DNA of 64,000 nt, from assembly GCA_958422185.1 (NCBI GenBank), contig CATZNW010000001.1:72310-136309 (forward strand). Direction: 5' to 3'. The translations under genes and the position numbers were made by a program. This document shows positions 27,566 through 36,362 of this stretch, piece after piece (the stretch's first letter is position 1; each line of letters begins with the position of its first letter). The stretch comes from an uncultured Clostridium sp. (lineage in GTDB: Bacteria > Bacillota > Clostridia > Oscillospirales > Acutalibacteraceae). The notes under the pieces were generated by a model that ran no database searches, had not been told where the DNA came from, and worked only from the letters and a program-made list of their open reading frames with translations.

Positions 27566-28633
27566 ATGCCTGACTCAAACAAAAACACGTCCCTGGGCAA
27601 CCTTAAGGCAATGCCTGCTGCGGACAGGCGCAGAGCGGCGGCAGATTTTATTCTGAACAATGCAATGTATATAATCATCGCCGCAGCGATCATTTTTATT
27701 GCGGTAAAAGTGCCGTCCTTTCTTTCTCTTTCATCAATAATAAATATTATTTCACTCACCGCATCGAAACTGCCGATCGCACTTGGAGTTGCCGGCTGCA
27801 TAGTGCTTACCGGAACCGATATTTCTGCCGGGCGCGTTGTGGGGCTTACAGCCTGTGTGGGCGCGTCGCTTTTACAGATGGCGGATTATCCCAACAAAAT
27901 GTTCCCCGATATGGGCGTTATGCCGCTTTGGGCAGTGTTTTTGATCGTTGTTGCTATAGGAGCGGCGGTCGGGCTGGTAAACGGCTTTTTTGTGGCTAAA
28001 TTTAAACTTCATCCGTTTATCGTTACCCTTTCGACCCAGCTTATCGTTTTCGGTCTGGTGCTGATGTATCTTATGATCGGCACCAACAACGGCCAGACGC
28101 TTTCCGGACTGGACAGTTCCTATACTGAATTCATCAGAGGCACACTATTTACGATAGGCGGAGTTGCCGTACCGAAATATGTGCTTTATTCCGCTGTGCT
28201 TACAGTAATAATGTGGATCGTGTGGAACAAAACAAAATTCGGAAAAAACATGTTTGCCGTAGGATCAAACGAAGAAGCGGCCAACGTTTCAGGCGTGAAT
28301 GTTTTTGCAACGATAGTAGGCGTTTTTGTGCTTGCGGGCGGACTGTACGGCATCACGGGATTTATAGAGGGAGCAAGGATAGCGTCATGCTCTGCAAACA
28401 CGGGCCTGACCTATGAAAGCGACGCAATTGCAGCGTGCGTGATAGGCGGCGTATCGTTCGTTGGCGGCACAGGCAAGATAAGCGGAATCGTGATAGGCGT
28501 TCTTTTGCTGCAGCTTATTTTTGTAGGTCTGAACTTTCTTTCCGTTTCCGCAAATATGCTGTATGTGATAAAGGGCGCAATAATTCTTGCGGCATGCGCG
28601 ATAGATATGAGAAAATATCTTACAAGGAGATAA
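27566..28633 (+). CDS. mglC: sugar ABC transporter permease
   Basis: A 355-residue integral membrane protein of the RbsC/MglC permease family with about ten hydrophobic segments. Family hallmarks: GVAGCIVLTGTDISAGRVVGL, then LVNGFFVAKFKLHPFIVTLST, the EAA-like GSNEEAANVSGVNV loop that contacts the ATPase, and CVIGGVSFVGGTGKI near the end. It forms the channel for the sugar. AAGGAG lies 10 bases before the start. Confidence 0.94.
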   Translation: MPDSNKNTSLGNLKAMPAADRRRAAADFILNNAMYIIIAAAIIFIAVKVPSFLSLSSIINIISLTASKLPIALGVAGCIVLTGTDISAGRVVGLTACVGASLLQMADYPNKMFPDMGVMPLWAVFLIVVAIGAAVGLVNGFFVAKFKLHPFIVTLSTQLIVFGLVLMYLMIGTNNGQTLSGLDSSYTEFIRGTLFTIGGVAVPKYVLYSAVLTVIMWIVWNKTKFGKNMFAVGSNEEAANVSGVNVFATIVGVFVLAGGLYGITGFIEGARIASCSANTGLTYESDAIAACVIGGVSFVGGTGKISGIVIGVLLLQLIFVGLNFLSVSANMLYVIKGAIILAACAIDMRKYLTRR

Positions 28634-28639
28634 ACATGT

Positions 28640-28786
28640 ATGGAAAAGGATAAAAGCAGCACAGACAAAAAAAGCGGCGGACTTTACGCGGGGATCCATA
28701 TTTCGCCGAAAGCAGCGGATTCCCTGGTAGTAGTAAGCGCCGCCGCGCTGGCGCTCTGCCTTGGGGCCGCGATATTTTTCGGCTGA
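28640..28786 (+). CDS. 48-residue membrane peptide after mglC
   Basis: Reads from ATG 28640 (AAGGAG at 28624-28629) to TGA 28786. The first half is polar and lysine-rich, the second is a single hydrophobic helix of about 22 residues (VVVSAAALALCLGAAIFF). It begins 6 bases after the mglC stop and so is translated from the same message. It could be a small transporter-associated subunit; no family recognised. The ribosome site and codon use argue that it is real. Confidence 0.65.
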   Translation: MEKDKSSTDKKSGGLYAGIHISPKAADSLVVVSAAALALCLGAAIFFG

Positions 28787-28819
28787 CGAAAGGAATATCA
28801 TTTGTCTTTATATAAAAAG

Positions 28820-28847
28820 TAAGCGGCTGCCCGGTTGCAGCCGCTTA
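28820..28847. terminator. terminator between the mgl unit and the 65-residue gene
   Basis: Stem TAAGCGGCTGC / GCAGCCGCTTA with T-rich flank on the minus strand (CTTTTTATA) and a weaker one on the plus strand. Confidence 0.8.
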
Positions 28848-28865
28848 ATCTGTTTATATATTGAT

Positions 28866-29063
28866 TTAAAGATCATCCGCATCCTGTTCAGGTTCTTCAA
28901 ACTCCCCTGTTTCGTAAGCGTTCTTTGTTGTACCGGTGTAACTGCCCAGCGTATCGCTGTTTGCCATATCCGGGCTGATATACGAAGTCAGATCAATAAC
29001 TTTTTTGCTGTTCTTTACTTCACCGGCAGTATGCTGATTGTTCTGCTTTTTATTTTTTTTCAT
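28866..29063 (-). CDS. small hypothetical protein with acidic tail
   Basis: 65 residues from ATG 29063, with GAGGTG 5 bases upstream; the open frame starts at a GTG 9 bases earlier that overlaps this ribosome site. The N-terminus is basic (MKKNKKQ), the rest polar, ending in DADDL. The pattern DTLGSYTGT followed by a terminal DADDL recurs, as I recall, in small clostridial proteins of unknown role. No membrane segment. Confidence 0.6.
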   Translation of the reverse strand: MKKNKKQNNQHTAGEVKNSKKVIDLTSYISPDMANSDTLGSYTGTTKNAYETGEFEEPEQDADDL

Positions 29064-29116
29064 AAAAATCACCTCACTGATATTTTTAGTAAAGGTGAAT
29101 TTTTTATTCTGATAAT

Positions 29117-29740
29117 TTAAATTTTTTCCACATCTATGGCGGCAATTTTATCCATAAACTGTTTTGGCGTAATGACTTCGCCCATATCAAAAAAATCGTC
29201 CATATTCAGATTGAAATTATTTATGAAGACCGGGGTGCTCTCATATTCGATATCTATATGAAGGCGTTTTGCGTCTTCTTTGATACGCTGTGAACTGTAA
29301 TTATTGCAGTCATAGTATCTGGAGGCCTGGACCTCGTTATTTCTGATATACTGCAAAACGACATTTCTGCTTGATTTTGAAACGGAAATATACTGATTTA
29401 TATTTTTCTGGAGCGCCTGACCCATAGTCATCTGCGCAACGGCTTTGCACGCGCCGGAATTTACGAAAAATTCATTAATAAATATGCTTTCAAGCGGACT
29501 CGTATCATCAGGCACAATAATTGCCAGTATATTTTTTGACGGTTTGCGCTGATAATACTTTTTTACAAACTCCTTGAAATAATGCTGCCCCTCAGCGATC
29601 TTTTTGGCATAAAAATGATAAAAAGGAATATTAGGCCTGCTTGCGATCCCCGGCAGAGAAAACGGCTTAAACTCGCCGCTTTCCTCATCATAGAGCAAAA
29701 CGTTTGAATTCGTGATTATAACGGGTATAGCTTTGGACAT
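29117..29740 (-). CDS. truncated MreB/actin-like protein
   Basis: 207 residues, about 60 percent of MreB. The segment YFKEFVKKYY, then ILAIIVPDDTSPLESIFIN, then NSGACKAVAQMTMGQAL follows the MreB order of helix, CVPSGxTxxE strand, and AGAREVxLIEEPMAAA. The beginning, VIITNSNVLLYDEES, aligns with the MreB DLGTANTLIYV loop but without its Asp-Leu-Gly-Thr phosphate loop, and the second phosphate loop (DIGGGT) is absent. So it seems to be an actin-fold relative that cannot bind ATP. This assignment is by eye. Ribosome site GGAAG before ATG 29740; it is upstream of the 65-residue gene on the same strand. Confidence 0.5.
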   Translation of the reverse strand: MSKAIPVIITNSNVLLYDEESGEFKPFSLPGIASRPNIPFYHFYAKKIAEGQHYFKEFVKKYYQRKPSKNILAIIVPDDTSPLESIFINEFFVNSGACKAVAQMTMGQALQKNINQYISVSKSSRNVVLQYIRNNEVQASRYYDCNNYSSQRIKEDAKRLHIDIEYESTPVFINNFNLNMDDFFDMGEVITPKQFMDKIAAIDVEKI

Positions 29741-29885
29741 TTTTAAAACTTCCTTATATTTATTGATATAATTTTACTATATATTGTGCTTAAAATCAAT
29801 AAAATAAAAAATATAGTGCAATTAGCCGTAATATATGTTATTATGTAAGAGACTGGTGCAGAATATTTTGAAAAGAGGAACCAAA
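29741..29885. promoter_or_regulatory. AT-rich divergent promoter region
   Basis: A 145-base AT-rich gap between the MreB-like gene (-) and the DUF3048 gene (+). A TATTAT at about 29840 suits the plus strand, but no convincing -35 is visible. Confidence 0.35.
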
Positions 29886-31229
29886 ATGGCAAACAAAGAT
29901 GATGAAGTGGATAAGATCCTTAAAGAAATCAAAGGATCTAAAGAGCCCGCATCCGGCGGATACACAGCCTCCGGTACAGCTGAAATATCGGAGCAAGGCA
30001 AAGATGACGCGGACTTTCAAAACGAAGCAAAAACGAACAATGAAAATGACAGACCGCTTGAACCGGTCTTAAATGAACTGCCGAATAACAGAGCAGGCAT
30101 AAATGATTTTAAAGATGAATACGAAGAGGAAGAGGTGGATTATATGCAGAATCCCGCAAAGAAAAAAATAATCATAGCCGTTATTGCGGTCATAGCTGTT
30201 ATAGCGGTTGCCGTTGGTGTTTACTTCGGCGTTTTTTACGGAAAAGAGGAAGAAACGACTTCTCCCCCTCAAACGGCCGAAAACACGACTGCCGCGCCGG
30301 CAGTTATTACAAACCCGCTGACCGGTGAAAGCGGATACAGCGAATCCGCGGTAGGGAAAAGACCCGTAGCAGTTGTTGTTGAAAACGCGCCGCAGGCGCG
30401 TCCGCAGTATAATATGGATACACCTGACATCATTTTTGAGGGTGAAGTTGAAGGCGGGATCACCCGTATGCTGTGGTTATACTCTGATATGACGGATCTG
30501 CCGGACCAGGTTGGTCCCACACGTTCCGCAAGGCCCAGCTTTGTTGAATTTTCACAATTATTTGATTCCATATTCGTGCACTTCGGGGAAAGTCACAGCA
30601 AAGGCGACTACACCGGTGCCGACGAATATATTGACAACAATCATGTTGACAACATCGACGGTATGAGCACCTCTTCCTGCTTCAGGCGAACAAGTGACAA
30701 AGCAAGCCCTCATAACGCTGTGCTTGAAGGCGACCAACTCATGGCGGCCATTGAGGATAAAGATTACAGAGTAGATATCAACGAAAATGAATTTTCAGCA
30801 TTAAGCTTCAACGAAGCCGAAACAGCTGTTTCACAGACCCCCTGCAACAGCATAACGGTTAAATTCTCCTCACGCACGGACAGCCATACTTTTACATATA
30901 ACACAGCGGATAAGGTCTATCAGAACCAGTCTGACTTCGAACAGCAGGTCAGCTTTAAAAACATTATAGTTTTATTTGCCGACACCAGATATATAGACAA
31001 AAGCAATTACAACGGAACAGGCAGAACGGAAACATACTGCAATTTCGATTTCACAAGCGGAACGGGCAAACTGGCCTCCGCGGGAACAGTTACTGATTTT
31101 ACATGGAGCGTTGACGGCGGAGTGCTTAAGCTTACCGGAACGGACGGCAGCGAGCTTAAGCTGAATCCCGGAAGAAGCTGGATCGGCGTTGCATCCGCAA
31201 ACCACAGCGGCAGTGCCGAAGTTCAGTAA
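29886..31229 (+). CDS. DUF3048 (YerB-like) membrane-anchored protein
   Basis: 447 residues from ATG 29886 (AGAGGAA upstream). A charged, disordered cytosolic stretch of about 95 residues, then one membrane helix (AKKKIIIAVIAVIAVIAVAV), a T/P-rich linker, then the extracellular DUF3048 domain: VVVENAPQARPQYNMDTPDIIFEGEVEGGITR split over its first 60 residues, VGPTRSARPSFVEF, and DSIFVHFGES. YerB-type proteins are envelope proteins of unknown biochemical function. The topology here is type II with the domain outside. Confidence 0.85.
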   Translation: MANKDDEVDKILKEIKGSKEPASGGYTASGTAEISEQGKDDADFQNEAKTNNENDRPLEPVLNELPNNRAGINDFKDEYEEEEVDYMQNPAKKKIIIAVIAVIAVIAVAVGVYFGVFYGKEEETTSPPQTAENTTAAPAVITNPLTGESGYSESAVGKRPVAVVVENAPQARPQYNMDTPDIIFEGEVEGGITRMLWLYSDMTDLPDQVGPTRSARPSFVEFSQLFDSIFVHFGESHSKGDYTGADEYIDNNHVDNIDGMSTSSCFRRTSDKASPHNAVLEGDQLMAAIEDKDYRVDINENEFSALSFNEAETAVSQTPCNSITVKFSSRTDSHTFTYNTADKVYQNQSDFEQQVSFKNIIVLFADTRYIDKSNYNGTGRTETYCNFDFTSGTGKLASAGTVTDFTWSVDGGVLKLTGTDGSELKLNPGRSWIGVASANHSGSAEVQ

Positions 31230-31271
31230 ATCATCAAGTGCCTTTCTGAATCTATATAAGGGGGAAATTTT

Positions 31272-32192
31272 ATGAGAAAAACAAGAGGAGCAGTCAGCTC
31301 CATACTTTTAGGCATCCTATTCATAATAGCCGGCATCTTCGCGGTTATATTTCCGATTGTTTCGCCGGATTCGAAACTTGTGCCGGCAAACTCTGACGCA
31401 GCGGCCTCTTCCAGCAGCGTATATGATTTCGGCCAGGTCTTAGTGCTTGACAAGTACGGATACATTGAAAACAGCCGGGGAGCGGACGAGGATTATTATC
31501 TTGTGGCATATTTTAACGATGAGGATGATTATGCCTATCTGGCGTCTCTCAAAGTTACGGACGACACGGATATTTATGATAAACTTGACGAATATTCTAA
31601 TGATGATACGGCTTATATAGGCGATCTGTACATAAATCTTTGCGCAAAATCCGATTCAATAGCCAGTATAGAGCCTGAAATGGCCGGTTATTACAACGAT
31701 GCCATTGAACTTTACGGCCAGTACTACACCGGCACGGTCGATACAAGAACAGCGCTTTCGTTCTACTGCGAGGGGGCTGAAGCGTTTGGCCCCGCCCTTG
31801 AAGCCGAAAACAGGAGCAAAACACTTGTTTCTGTTATAGGCGCTGTTATCGCGGCGCTTGGCATATTGTTCTTAGCTACCGGAATAGTAAGAAAGAAGAA
31901 AGAAAAAAAGATACAGGCAGCCATGCCGCAGCAGGATGTATATTACACTCCGCAGAGCAGTCAGGACGTTTATTATGACCCGCAGGCATCCGGGCCTGGA
32001 TCCACCGGTCAATGGACGAACGGAGAGCAGGATCAGACTCCGCAATCGCCATCAGAACAGACGAGCAGCAGCTCCGCCGCCGACCGGGATAACCTATCAA
32101 ACAGCTATCAAGATCCATATTGCACATCTCCCGCGGATAACGATTCAGATCATACAGAAACGCCGGAAAACGGCGGTCATAACAGCCAATAA
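31272..32192 (+). CDS. two-helix membrane protein with disordered tail
   Basis: 306 residues. Helix 1 at residues ~8-30 (ILLGILFIIAGIFAVIFPIV), an extracellular acidic domain rich in Y and D (ADEDYYLVAYFNDEDDYAYLAS), helix 2 at ~180-205 (LVSVIGAVIAALGILFLATGIV), then KKKEKK and a low-complexity Q/S/P-rich cytosolic tail with two similar DVYYxPQ units. I recognise no family. It starts 42 bases after the DUF3048 gene with a GGGGGAAA ribosome site and ends before a strong terminator, so the two are probably one unit. Confidence 0.7.
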   Translation: MRKTRGAVSSILLGILFIIAGIFAVIFPIVSPDSKLVPANSDAAASSSSVYDFGQVLVLDKYGYIENSRGADEDYYLVAYFNDEDDYAYLASLKVTDDTDIYDKLDEYSNDDTAYIGDLYINLCAKSDSIASIEPEMAGYYNDAIELYGQYYTGTVDTRTALSFYCEGAEAFGPALEAENRSKTLVSVIGAVIAALGILFLATGIVRKKKEKKIQAAMPQQDVYYTPQSSQDVYYDPQASGPGSTGQWTNGEQDQTPQSPSEQTSSSSAADRDNLSNSYQDPYCTSPADNDSDHTETPENGGHNSQ

Positions 32193-32213
32193 TAAAAATC
32201 CGCCGGGCGGTAT

Positions 32214-32246
32214 AAAGCGCGGCAAAAACAAAAGGCCGCGCTTTTT
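32214..32246 (+). terminator. terminator after the two-helix membrane protein
   Basis: AAAGCGCGGC / GCCGCGCTTT stem with TTTT tail. Confidence 0.85.
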
Positions 32247-32273
32247 ATTGAGGTCTAAAATATGGAGACAGCT

Positions 32274-33395
32274 ATGAAATTTAACAAAGACAAGAAATTT
32301 AAAATCATGCAGATAACCGATATGCAGGAGATCCCCGCCGTTTCTCCGGATACGATGGCTTTGCTTGAAGCGGCGGTGAAAGCCGAGGAGCCGGACCTTG
32401 TTGTCTACACCGGCGACCAGATCAAAGGTTACGGAGTAACCTACCGCGGCAAAGGGAAAGAGCTTGAAAACGCGGTGGCGGCAACGATCAAAAAGCTGCT
32501 TGAACCGGTCACGAAACGCGGGATACCTTTTGCAGTAACATTTGGTAATCACGACAGGCAGGTGGGCATCTCAAACAAAGAACAGTTTGAGCAAATTTAT
32601 AAATCCCTGCCGAACTGCGTTGGCGAACAGGCTGAGGATATTGACGGCGGCGGTACTTGCTGTATTCCGATAAAATCCGCTGACGGCAGCGGAAAAGACG
32701 CATTCTGCCTTTATCTTTTTGACAGCGGCACTGACGCCAAAGGCGGCGGATATGAACCGTTTGATCCAAAAATAATTGAGTGGTATAAAAAAACAAGGGA
32801 TAAACTGAAAGAAAAGAACGGGACATATGTGCCTTCCGTAATATTCCAGCACATTCCGTTGTGCGAATACTACAACGTTTTAAAACGAGTTAAAAAGTCC
32901 CACAAGGGCGCGATACGCGCGTTCCGTACACACAAAAATGAATATTACATTCTGGGCGACTCCTGCCGCAAGGGTGATATGCTCTGTGAACCACCATCGA
33001 TCCCCAACGAAAACACCGGTGAATTTGATGCGATCTCCGAAAAGGGAGACGTTATGGCTGTATTCGTCGGTCACGACCACAAGAACAGCTTTGTGGGCAG
33101 ATATAAGAACGTTGATCTTGGCTTTACACAGTCCAGCGGATTTAACGTTTACGGCAACAGAACGAAACGCGGCGTAAGGATCATTACGTTTGATGAAAAC
33201 AAACCGGGCGAATATGAAACATACACCCGCACTTATCGCGAACTTGTTGGAAATAAGGTCTCCAAACCTGTTTACGACTATCTTTCCAGCAAGGCGCCAG
33301 AAACCGTTGACGCCGCAATACCCATGATCGCAAAAGCCACGGTGATACTTGCGGCGGTAATTGCAGTCATTGTGCTGCTGATCAAATTTCTGTAA
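32274..33395 (+). CDS. membrane-anchored metallophosphoesterase
   Basis: 373 residues from ATG 32274 (GGAGA upstream). Calcineurin-like motifs: ITDMQE where D-x-H is usual (His replaced by Gln), VVYTGDQI, FGNHDR near residue 90, FQHIPL and VGHDHKNSF. A single hydrophobic helix ends the protein (IAKATVILAAVIAVIVLLIKF), so it is tail-anchored. The D-x-Q form recurs, as I recall, in clostridial Dcr2-like proteins, so it is not necessarily inactive. Substrate unknown. It is followed 15 bases later by the GtrA gene. Confidence 0.85.
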   Translation: MKFNKDKKFKIMQITDMQEIPAVSPDTMALLEAAVKAEEPDLVVYTGDQIKGYGVTYRGKGKELENAVAATIKKLLEPVTKRGIPFAVTFGNHDRQVGISNKEQFEQIYKSLPNCVGEQAEDIDGGGTCCIPIKSADGSGKDAFCLYLFDSGTDAKGGGYEPFDPKIIEWYKKTRDKLKEKNGTYVPSVIFQHIPLCEYYNVLKRVKKSHKGAIRAFRTHKNEYYILGDSCRKGDMLCEPPSIPNENTGEFDAISEKGDVMAVFVGHDHKNSFVGRYKNVDLGFTQSSGFNVYGNRTKRGVRIITFDENKPGEYETYTRTYRELVGNKVSKPVYDYLSSKAPETVDAAIPMIAKATVILAAVIAVIVLLIKFL

Positions 33396-33410
33396 GAGAG
33401 GAGCAGAGAT

Positions 33411-33929
33411 ATGGCGGACGAAAATAAGAAGAACGCATTTACAAGATGGACGGAAAAACACGCGGAAATATGGAAATTCATTAAATTCAGCATTGCAGGC
33501 GGCGGATCCTCCGTTATTGAACTCATCGTTCACATGGTGCTCTTAAACACGGTGTTTGAGGCTATGACCGCCCAGGAGATAACGAATCCAACGCTTAACA
33601 TGATCGGGATAAACTCCAAAGGATACCTGTTTACATACCTGATCTCAACAACCGTTGGTTATGCGATAGCCTTTATCCTGAACAGGAAGGTCACCTTTAA
33701 GGCGGACGCAAACCCCGCCCTCAGCATGGTGCTGTATTTTATCATGGTTGTATTCACGATCTTTGCAAACGGCTGGATCGGCTCTTTGTTGCAGACCTTT
33801 GCCGCGGATCACAATCTTGTTGGCAATATATGGGATCTTATTTTCAAGGTCATCGGAATGGCCATCCCCACGCTGTGGACCTACCCCTGCAACCGTTTTA
33901 TCATTCACAGGAAAAAAAAGCAGAATTAA
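33411..33929 (+). CDS. GtrA-like membrane protein
   Basis: 172 residues with four hydrophobic helices. The start FIKFSIAGGGSSVIELIVHMV and the later AFILNRKVTFKA match the GtrA family, thought to flip undecaprenyl-phosphate sugars or support wall polysaccharide modification. C-terminal basic tail RKKKQ. GAGGAG upstream. It may work with the metallophosphoesterase gene before it, but no glycosyltransferase is adjacent. Confidence 0.88.
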   Translation: MADENKKNAFTRWTEKHAEIWKFIKFSIAGGGSSVIELIVHMVLLNTVFEAMTAQEITNPTLNMIGINSKGYLFTYLISTTVGYAIAFILNRKVTFKADANPALSMVLYFIMVVFTIFANGWIGSLLQTFAADHNLVGNIWDLIFKVIGMAIPTLWTYPCNRFIIHRKKKQN

Positions 33930-33951
33930 GATCTGCAGAAACACATTGAAT

Positions 33952-33984
33952 AAAAAATGCGGCCGAAAAACGGCTGCATTTTTT
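33952..33984 (+). terminator. terminator after GtrA gene
   Basis: ATGCGGCCG / CGGCTGCAT stem with one wobble inside A/T runs. Confidence 0.85.
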
Positions 33985-34005
33985 ATTGCCTTTACTGCAT
34001 ATAAC

Positions 34006-34045
34006 ACAACCGCCGCCGTAATTTGGCAATGTACGGCGGCGGTTG
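34006..34045 (-). terminator. possible terminator after DUF5662 gene
   Basis: Very stable stem CAACCGCCGCCGTA / TACGGCGGCGGTTG just 5 bases past the stop on the minus strand; the T tract is poor. Confidence 0.55.
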
Positions 34046-34050
34046 TCATA

Positions 34051-34572
34051 TTATTTTAAGCTTCGTATATATTTAAAGGTTTCCTTTTCACCCTTATCTT
34101 TCAGCATGATCAGCAGTTTTTCAAGGAGGGCGGCTGTATCCGGATGCATGATGATTCTTGATTTTGCATTTGAATAATATTGCAGCGGGTGCGCGTCAGT
34201 ATAACTTTTCCCCTGATAAATCTTACTTGCGGCAACTCTGTCACAAAACATTTCCTTAACGTATTTAAGCGGCATCTTTACAGGCTCAAGGCGTTTTGTT
34301 TTGGAACTGTAATCCATCCAATATTCATAGTGGTGGCGGTTTCTGCCCTTATGATGGAGCCAGGCGGAGGAATAGCCTTTTTCCGCCCTTTCGCCTTCGT
34401 TCGGAGACCTGTTGCCGAGATAATATTTTGCCCCGGGTATAAACTCAGCAGGCGAATATTTTGACAGATCGTGCAAAAGCCCTCTGAACGGAATTCCTGC
34501 GCGGAAACAGTGCACCATTACCCTGTGGCGGTGTTTGGTTATAGTAATGAAATGTTTTAAGGGATGCGCCAT
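34051..34572 (-). CDS. DUF5662 family protein (HD-like)
   Basis: 173 residues. The start HFITITKHRHRVMVHCFRAG, then LLHDLSKYSPAEF and WLHHKGRNRHHYEYW match DUF5662, whose histidine/aspartate pattern resembles HD-domain hydrolases. Function unknown; a metal-dependent hydrolase is plausible. It stands alone between two converging or tandem units, with AAAGGAAG before ATG 34572. Confidence 0.82.
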   Translation of the reverse strand: MAHPLKHFITITKHRHRVMVHCFRAGIPFRGLLHDLSKYSPAEFIPGAKYYLGNRSPNEGERAEKGYSSAWLHHKGRNRHHYEYWMDYSSKTKRLEPVKMPLKYVKEMFCDRVAASKIYQGKSYTDAHPLQYYSNAKSRIIMHPDTAALLEKLLIMLKDKGEKETFKYIRSLK

Positions 34573-34600
34573 ATTTCAAACAACTTCCTTTGAAATGATA

Positions 34601-34637
34601 CAAAAAGAAAATAAGCCTGTTTTTACAACAGACTTAT
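34601..34637 (-). terminator. pst operon terminator
   Basis: ATAAGTCTGT / ACAGGCTTAT in the minus-strand RNA (one G-U), followed by TTTCTTTTTG. Confidence 0.85.
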
Positions 34638-34670
34638 ATTAACACCAAAAGACTTTAAAGTAAAGACTAA

Positions 34671-35423
34671 TTATCCGAACCTGCCTGAAATGTATTCCAT
34701 GGTTTTTTCGTTTTCAGGGGAATGAAAGATCTTTTCCGTATCAGCATATTCAACGATTTCACCAAGCAGGAAAAAAGCCGTTTTGTCTGAGACCCGGGCC
34801 GCCTGCTGCATATTATGGGTGACGATAACAATGGTATACCTTTCCTTCAGCTGGGCAATAAGCTCCTCTATTTTTGAGGTGGAGATAGGATCAAGCGCCG
34901 AGGTAGGCTCGTCCATAAGTATGACCTGGGGTTCTACAGCCAAAGCACGAGCTATACAGAGCCTTTGCTGCTGACCGCCGGAAAGCCCGAGGGCTGACTT
35001 TTTGAGTCTGTCCTTCGTTTCATCCCATATAGCGGCAGCGCGCAGTGATTTTTCAACGATTTCATCGACTGCGCTTTTTTTGTGTATCCCGTGTGTCCTG
35101 GGACCGAAGGCGATATTGTCATAAATACTCATAGGAAAGGGATTGGGTTTCTGAAATACCATGCCGACCTTTTTTCTCAGTTCATTTACATCCGTGTCAC
35201 GGGAATAGATGCTTTTGCCGTCCAAAAGCACATCACCGGTTATCCTGCAGGAATCCACCAGATCGTTCATACGGTTTAGCGTTTTGAGCAGGGTAGATTT
35301 TCCGCAGCCTGACGGGCCAATGAAAGCCACAACATTTCTTTCCTCTATATCGATATTAATTTTTTTCAATGCCTGAAAATCGCCGTAAAACAGATCAAGA
35401 TCCTTAACGGAGAATTTTTGCAT
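34671..35423 (-). CDS. pstB: phosphate ABC transporter ATP-binding protein
   Basis: 250 residues. Walker A GPSGCGKST near 34, PstB-typical QKPNPFPMSIYDNIAFG, signature LSGGQQQRLCIARALA, Walker B VILMDEPTSALDP and switch His VTHNM. Drives high-affinity phosphate import with PstSCA. The ATG overlaps the pstA TGA by one base, so translation is coupled. No phoU follows; the unit ends at a terminator 34 bases on. Confidence 0.97.
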   Translation of the reverse strand: MQKFSVKDLDLFYGDFQALKKINIDIEERNVVAFIGPSGCGKSTLLKTLNRMNDLVDSCRITGDVLLDGKSIYSRDTDVNELRKKVGMVFQKPNPFPMSIYDNIAFGPRTHGIHKKSAVDEIVEKSLRAAAIWDETKDRLKKSALGLSGGQQQRLCIARALAVEPQVILMDEPTSALDPISTSKIEELIAQLKERYTIVIVTHNMQQAARVSDKTAFFLLGEIVEYADTEKIFHSPENEKTMEYISGRFG

Positions 35424-36307
35424 CAGTTTTTATCCCCTTCCTTTTCCGAAATTCTTGCGGCAATGAAGCCTGAAACCGCATTTATGATCATAACGGCGAT
35501 AAGCAGGATCACTGCAGTTGCATAAGCCTGCTCCATATAAAGCCCCTCTGAGAGCAAGGCGTACATATGCACGGAAAGCGTACGGCCGGAATCTGTAAAC
35601 TTGGTAACTACGCCCGCAACAGTTCCTGCAGTATAGATCAGCGCGGCGGTTTCGCCTACAATTCTTCCTATCCCCAGAATAACACCGGACAGTATACCGG
35701 GCGTTGCACTGGGGAGGATCACTTTAAATACCGTGCGCAGTTTTCCTGCCCCAAGTCCGTAGCTTGCCTCCCTGTAAGCATCAGGAACTGCACAAAGCGC
35801 CTCCTCGGTTGTGCGCATAATCAGCGGAAGTATCATAACGGCAAGGGTGAGTGTGCCGGCAAGCATGGAATATCCCAGTTTAAAATAAACACAAAACATC
35901 AGATACCCGAAAAGTCCGTATACGATTGACGGTATACCGGAAAGAGTCTGCGCCGTTGTGCGTATCAGGCGAACAAACGCATTACCTCTTCGGGCATATT
36001 CGGCAAGATATATTGCAGCAAAAATACCTGCCGGCACTGCCATTACCAGCGCAGCGGCAGTATAGATCAGCGTGTTTATGATCGCGGGCATCATGGAAAC
36101 GTTTTCCGAATTGTATTCCCATTCAAAAAGCCGGGGCGAAAGATGGGGTATACCTTTGACAAGAATATAACCTATCAGAAAAACTACAACAAAACAGCAG
36201 ACCGCCGCGCAAAACAGCACCGCAAGAGCAAGCAAAAGCGACTTCGGCCGTTTTTTATACATCATAAGTTTTTGCCGTAAATTTATTCTATTAATACTGC
36301 TTTTCAT
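35423..36307 (-). CDS. pstA: phosphate ABC transporter permease
   Basis: 294 residues, about six helices. Family marks: YLAEYARRGNAFVRLIR, TLSGIPSIVYGLFGY and GAGKLRTVFKVILPSATPGI with the EAA loop, and GIGRIVGETAALIYTAG. I start at ATG 36307, where GGGAG lies upstream; the 18 codons before it extend nearly to the pstC stop and are unlike PstA. Forms the membrane channel with PstC. Confidence 0.95.
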   Translation of the reverse strand: MKSSINRINLRQKLMMYKKRPKSLLLALAVLFCAAVCCFVVVFLIGYILVKGIPHLSPRLFEWEYNSENVSMMPAIINTLIYTAAALVMAVPAGIFAAIYLAEYARRGNAFVRLIRTTAQTLSGIPSIVYGLFGYLMFCVYFKLGYSMLAGTLTLAVMILPLIMRTTEEALCAVPDAYREASYGLGAGKLRTVFKVILPSATPGILSGVILGIGRIVGETAALIYTAGTVAGVVTKFTDSGRTLSVHMYALLSEGLYMEQAYATAVILLIAVMIINAVSGFIAARISEKEGDKN

Positions 36308-36362
36308 AATTTTCTCCCTGCCTTTGACAAAATAAGACAGATCCCTGATCGGCTGAAACAAA

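Noticed and set aside
27409..27801. 130-codon antisense frame over the start of mglC
   Set aside because: Most of it is the mirror of the mglC coding strand; only the spacer part is noted as a possible relic.
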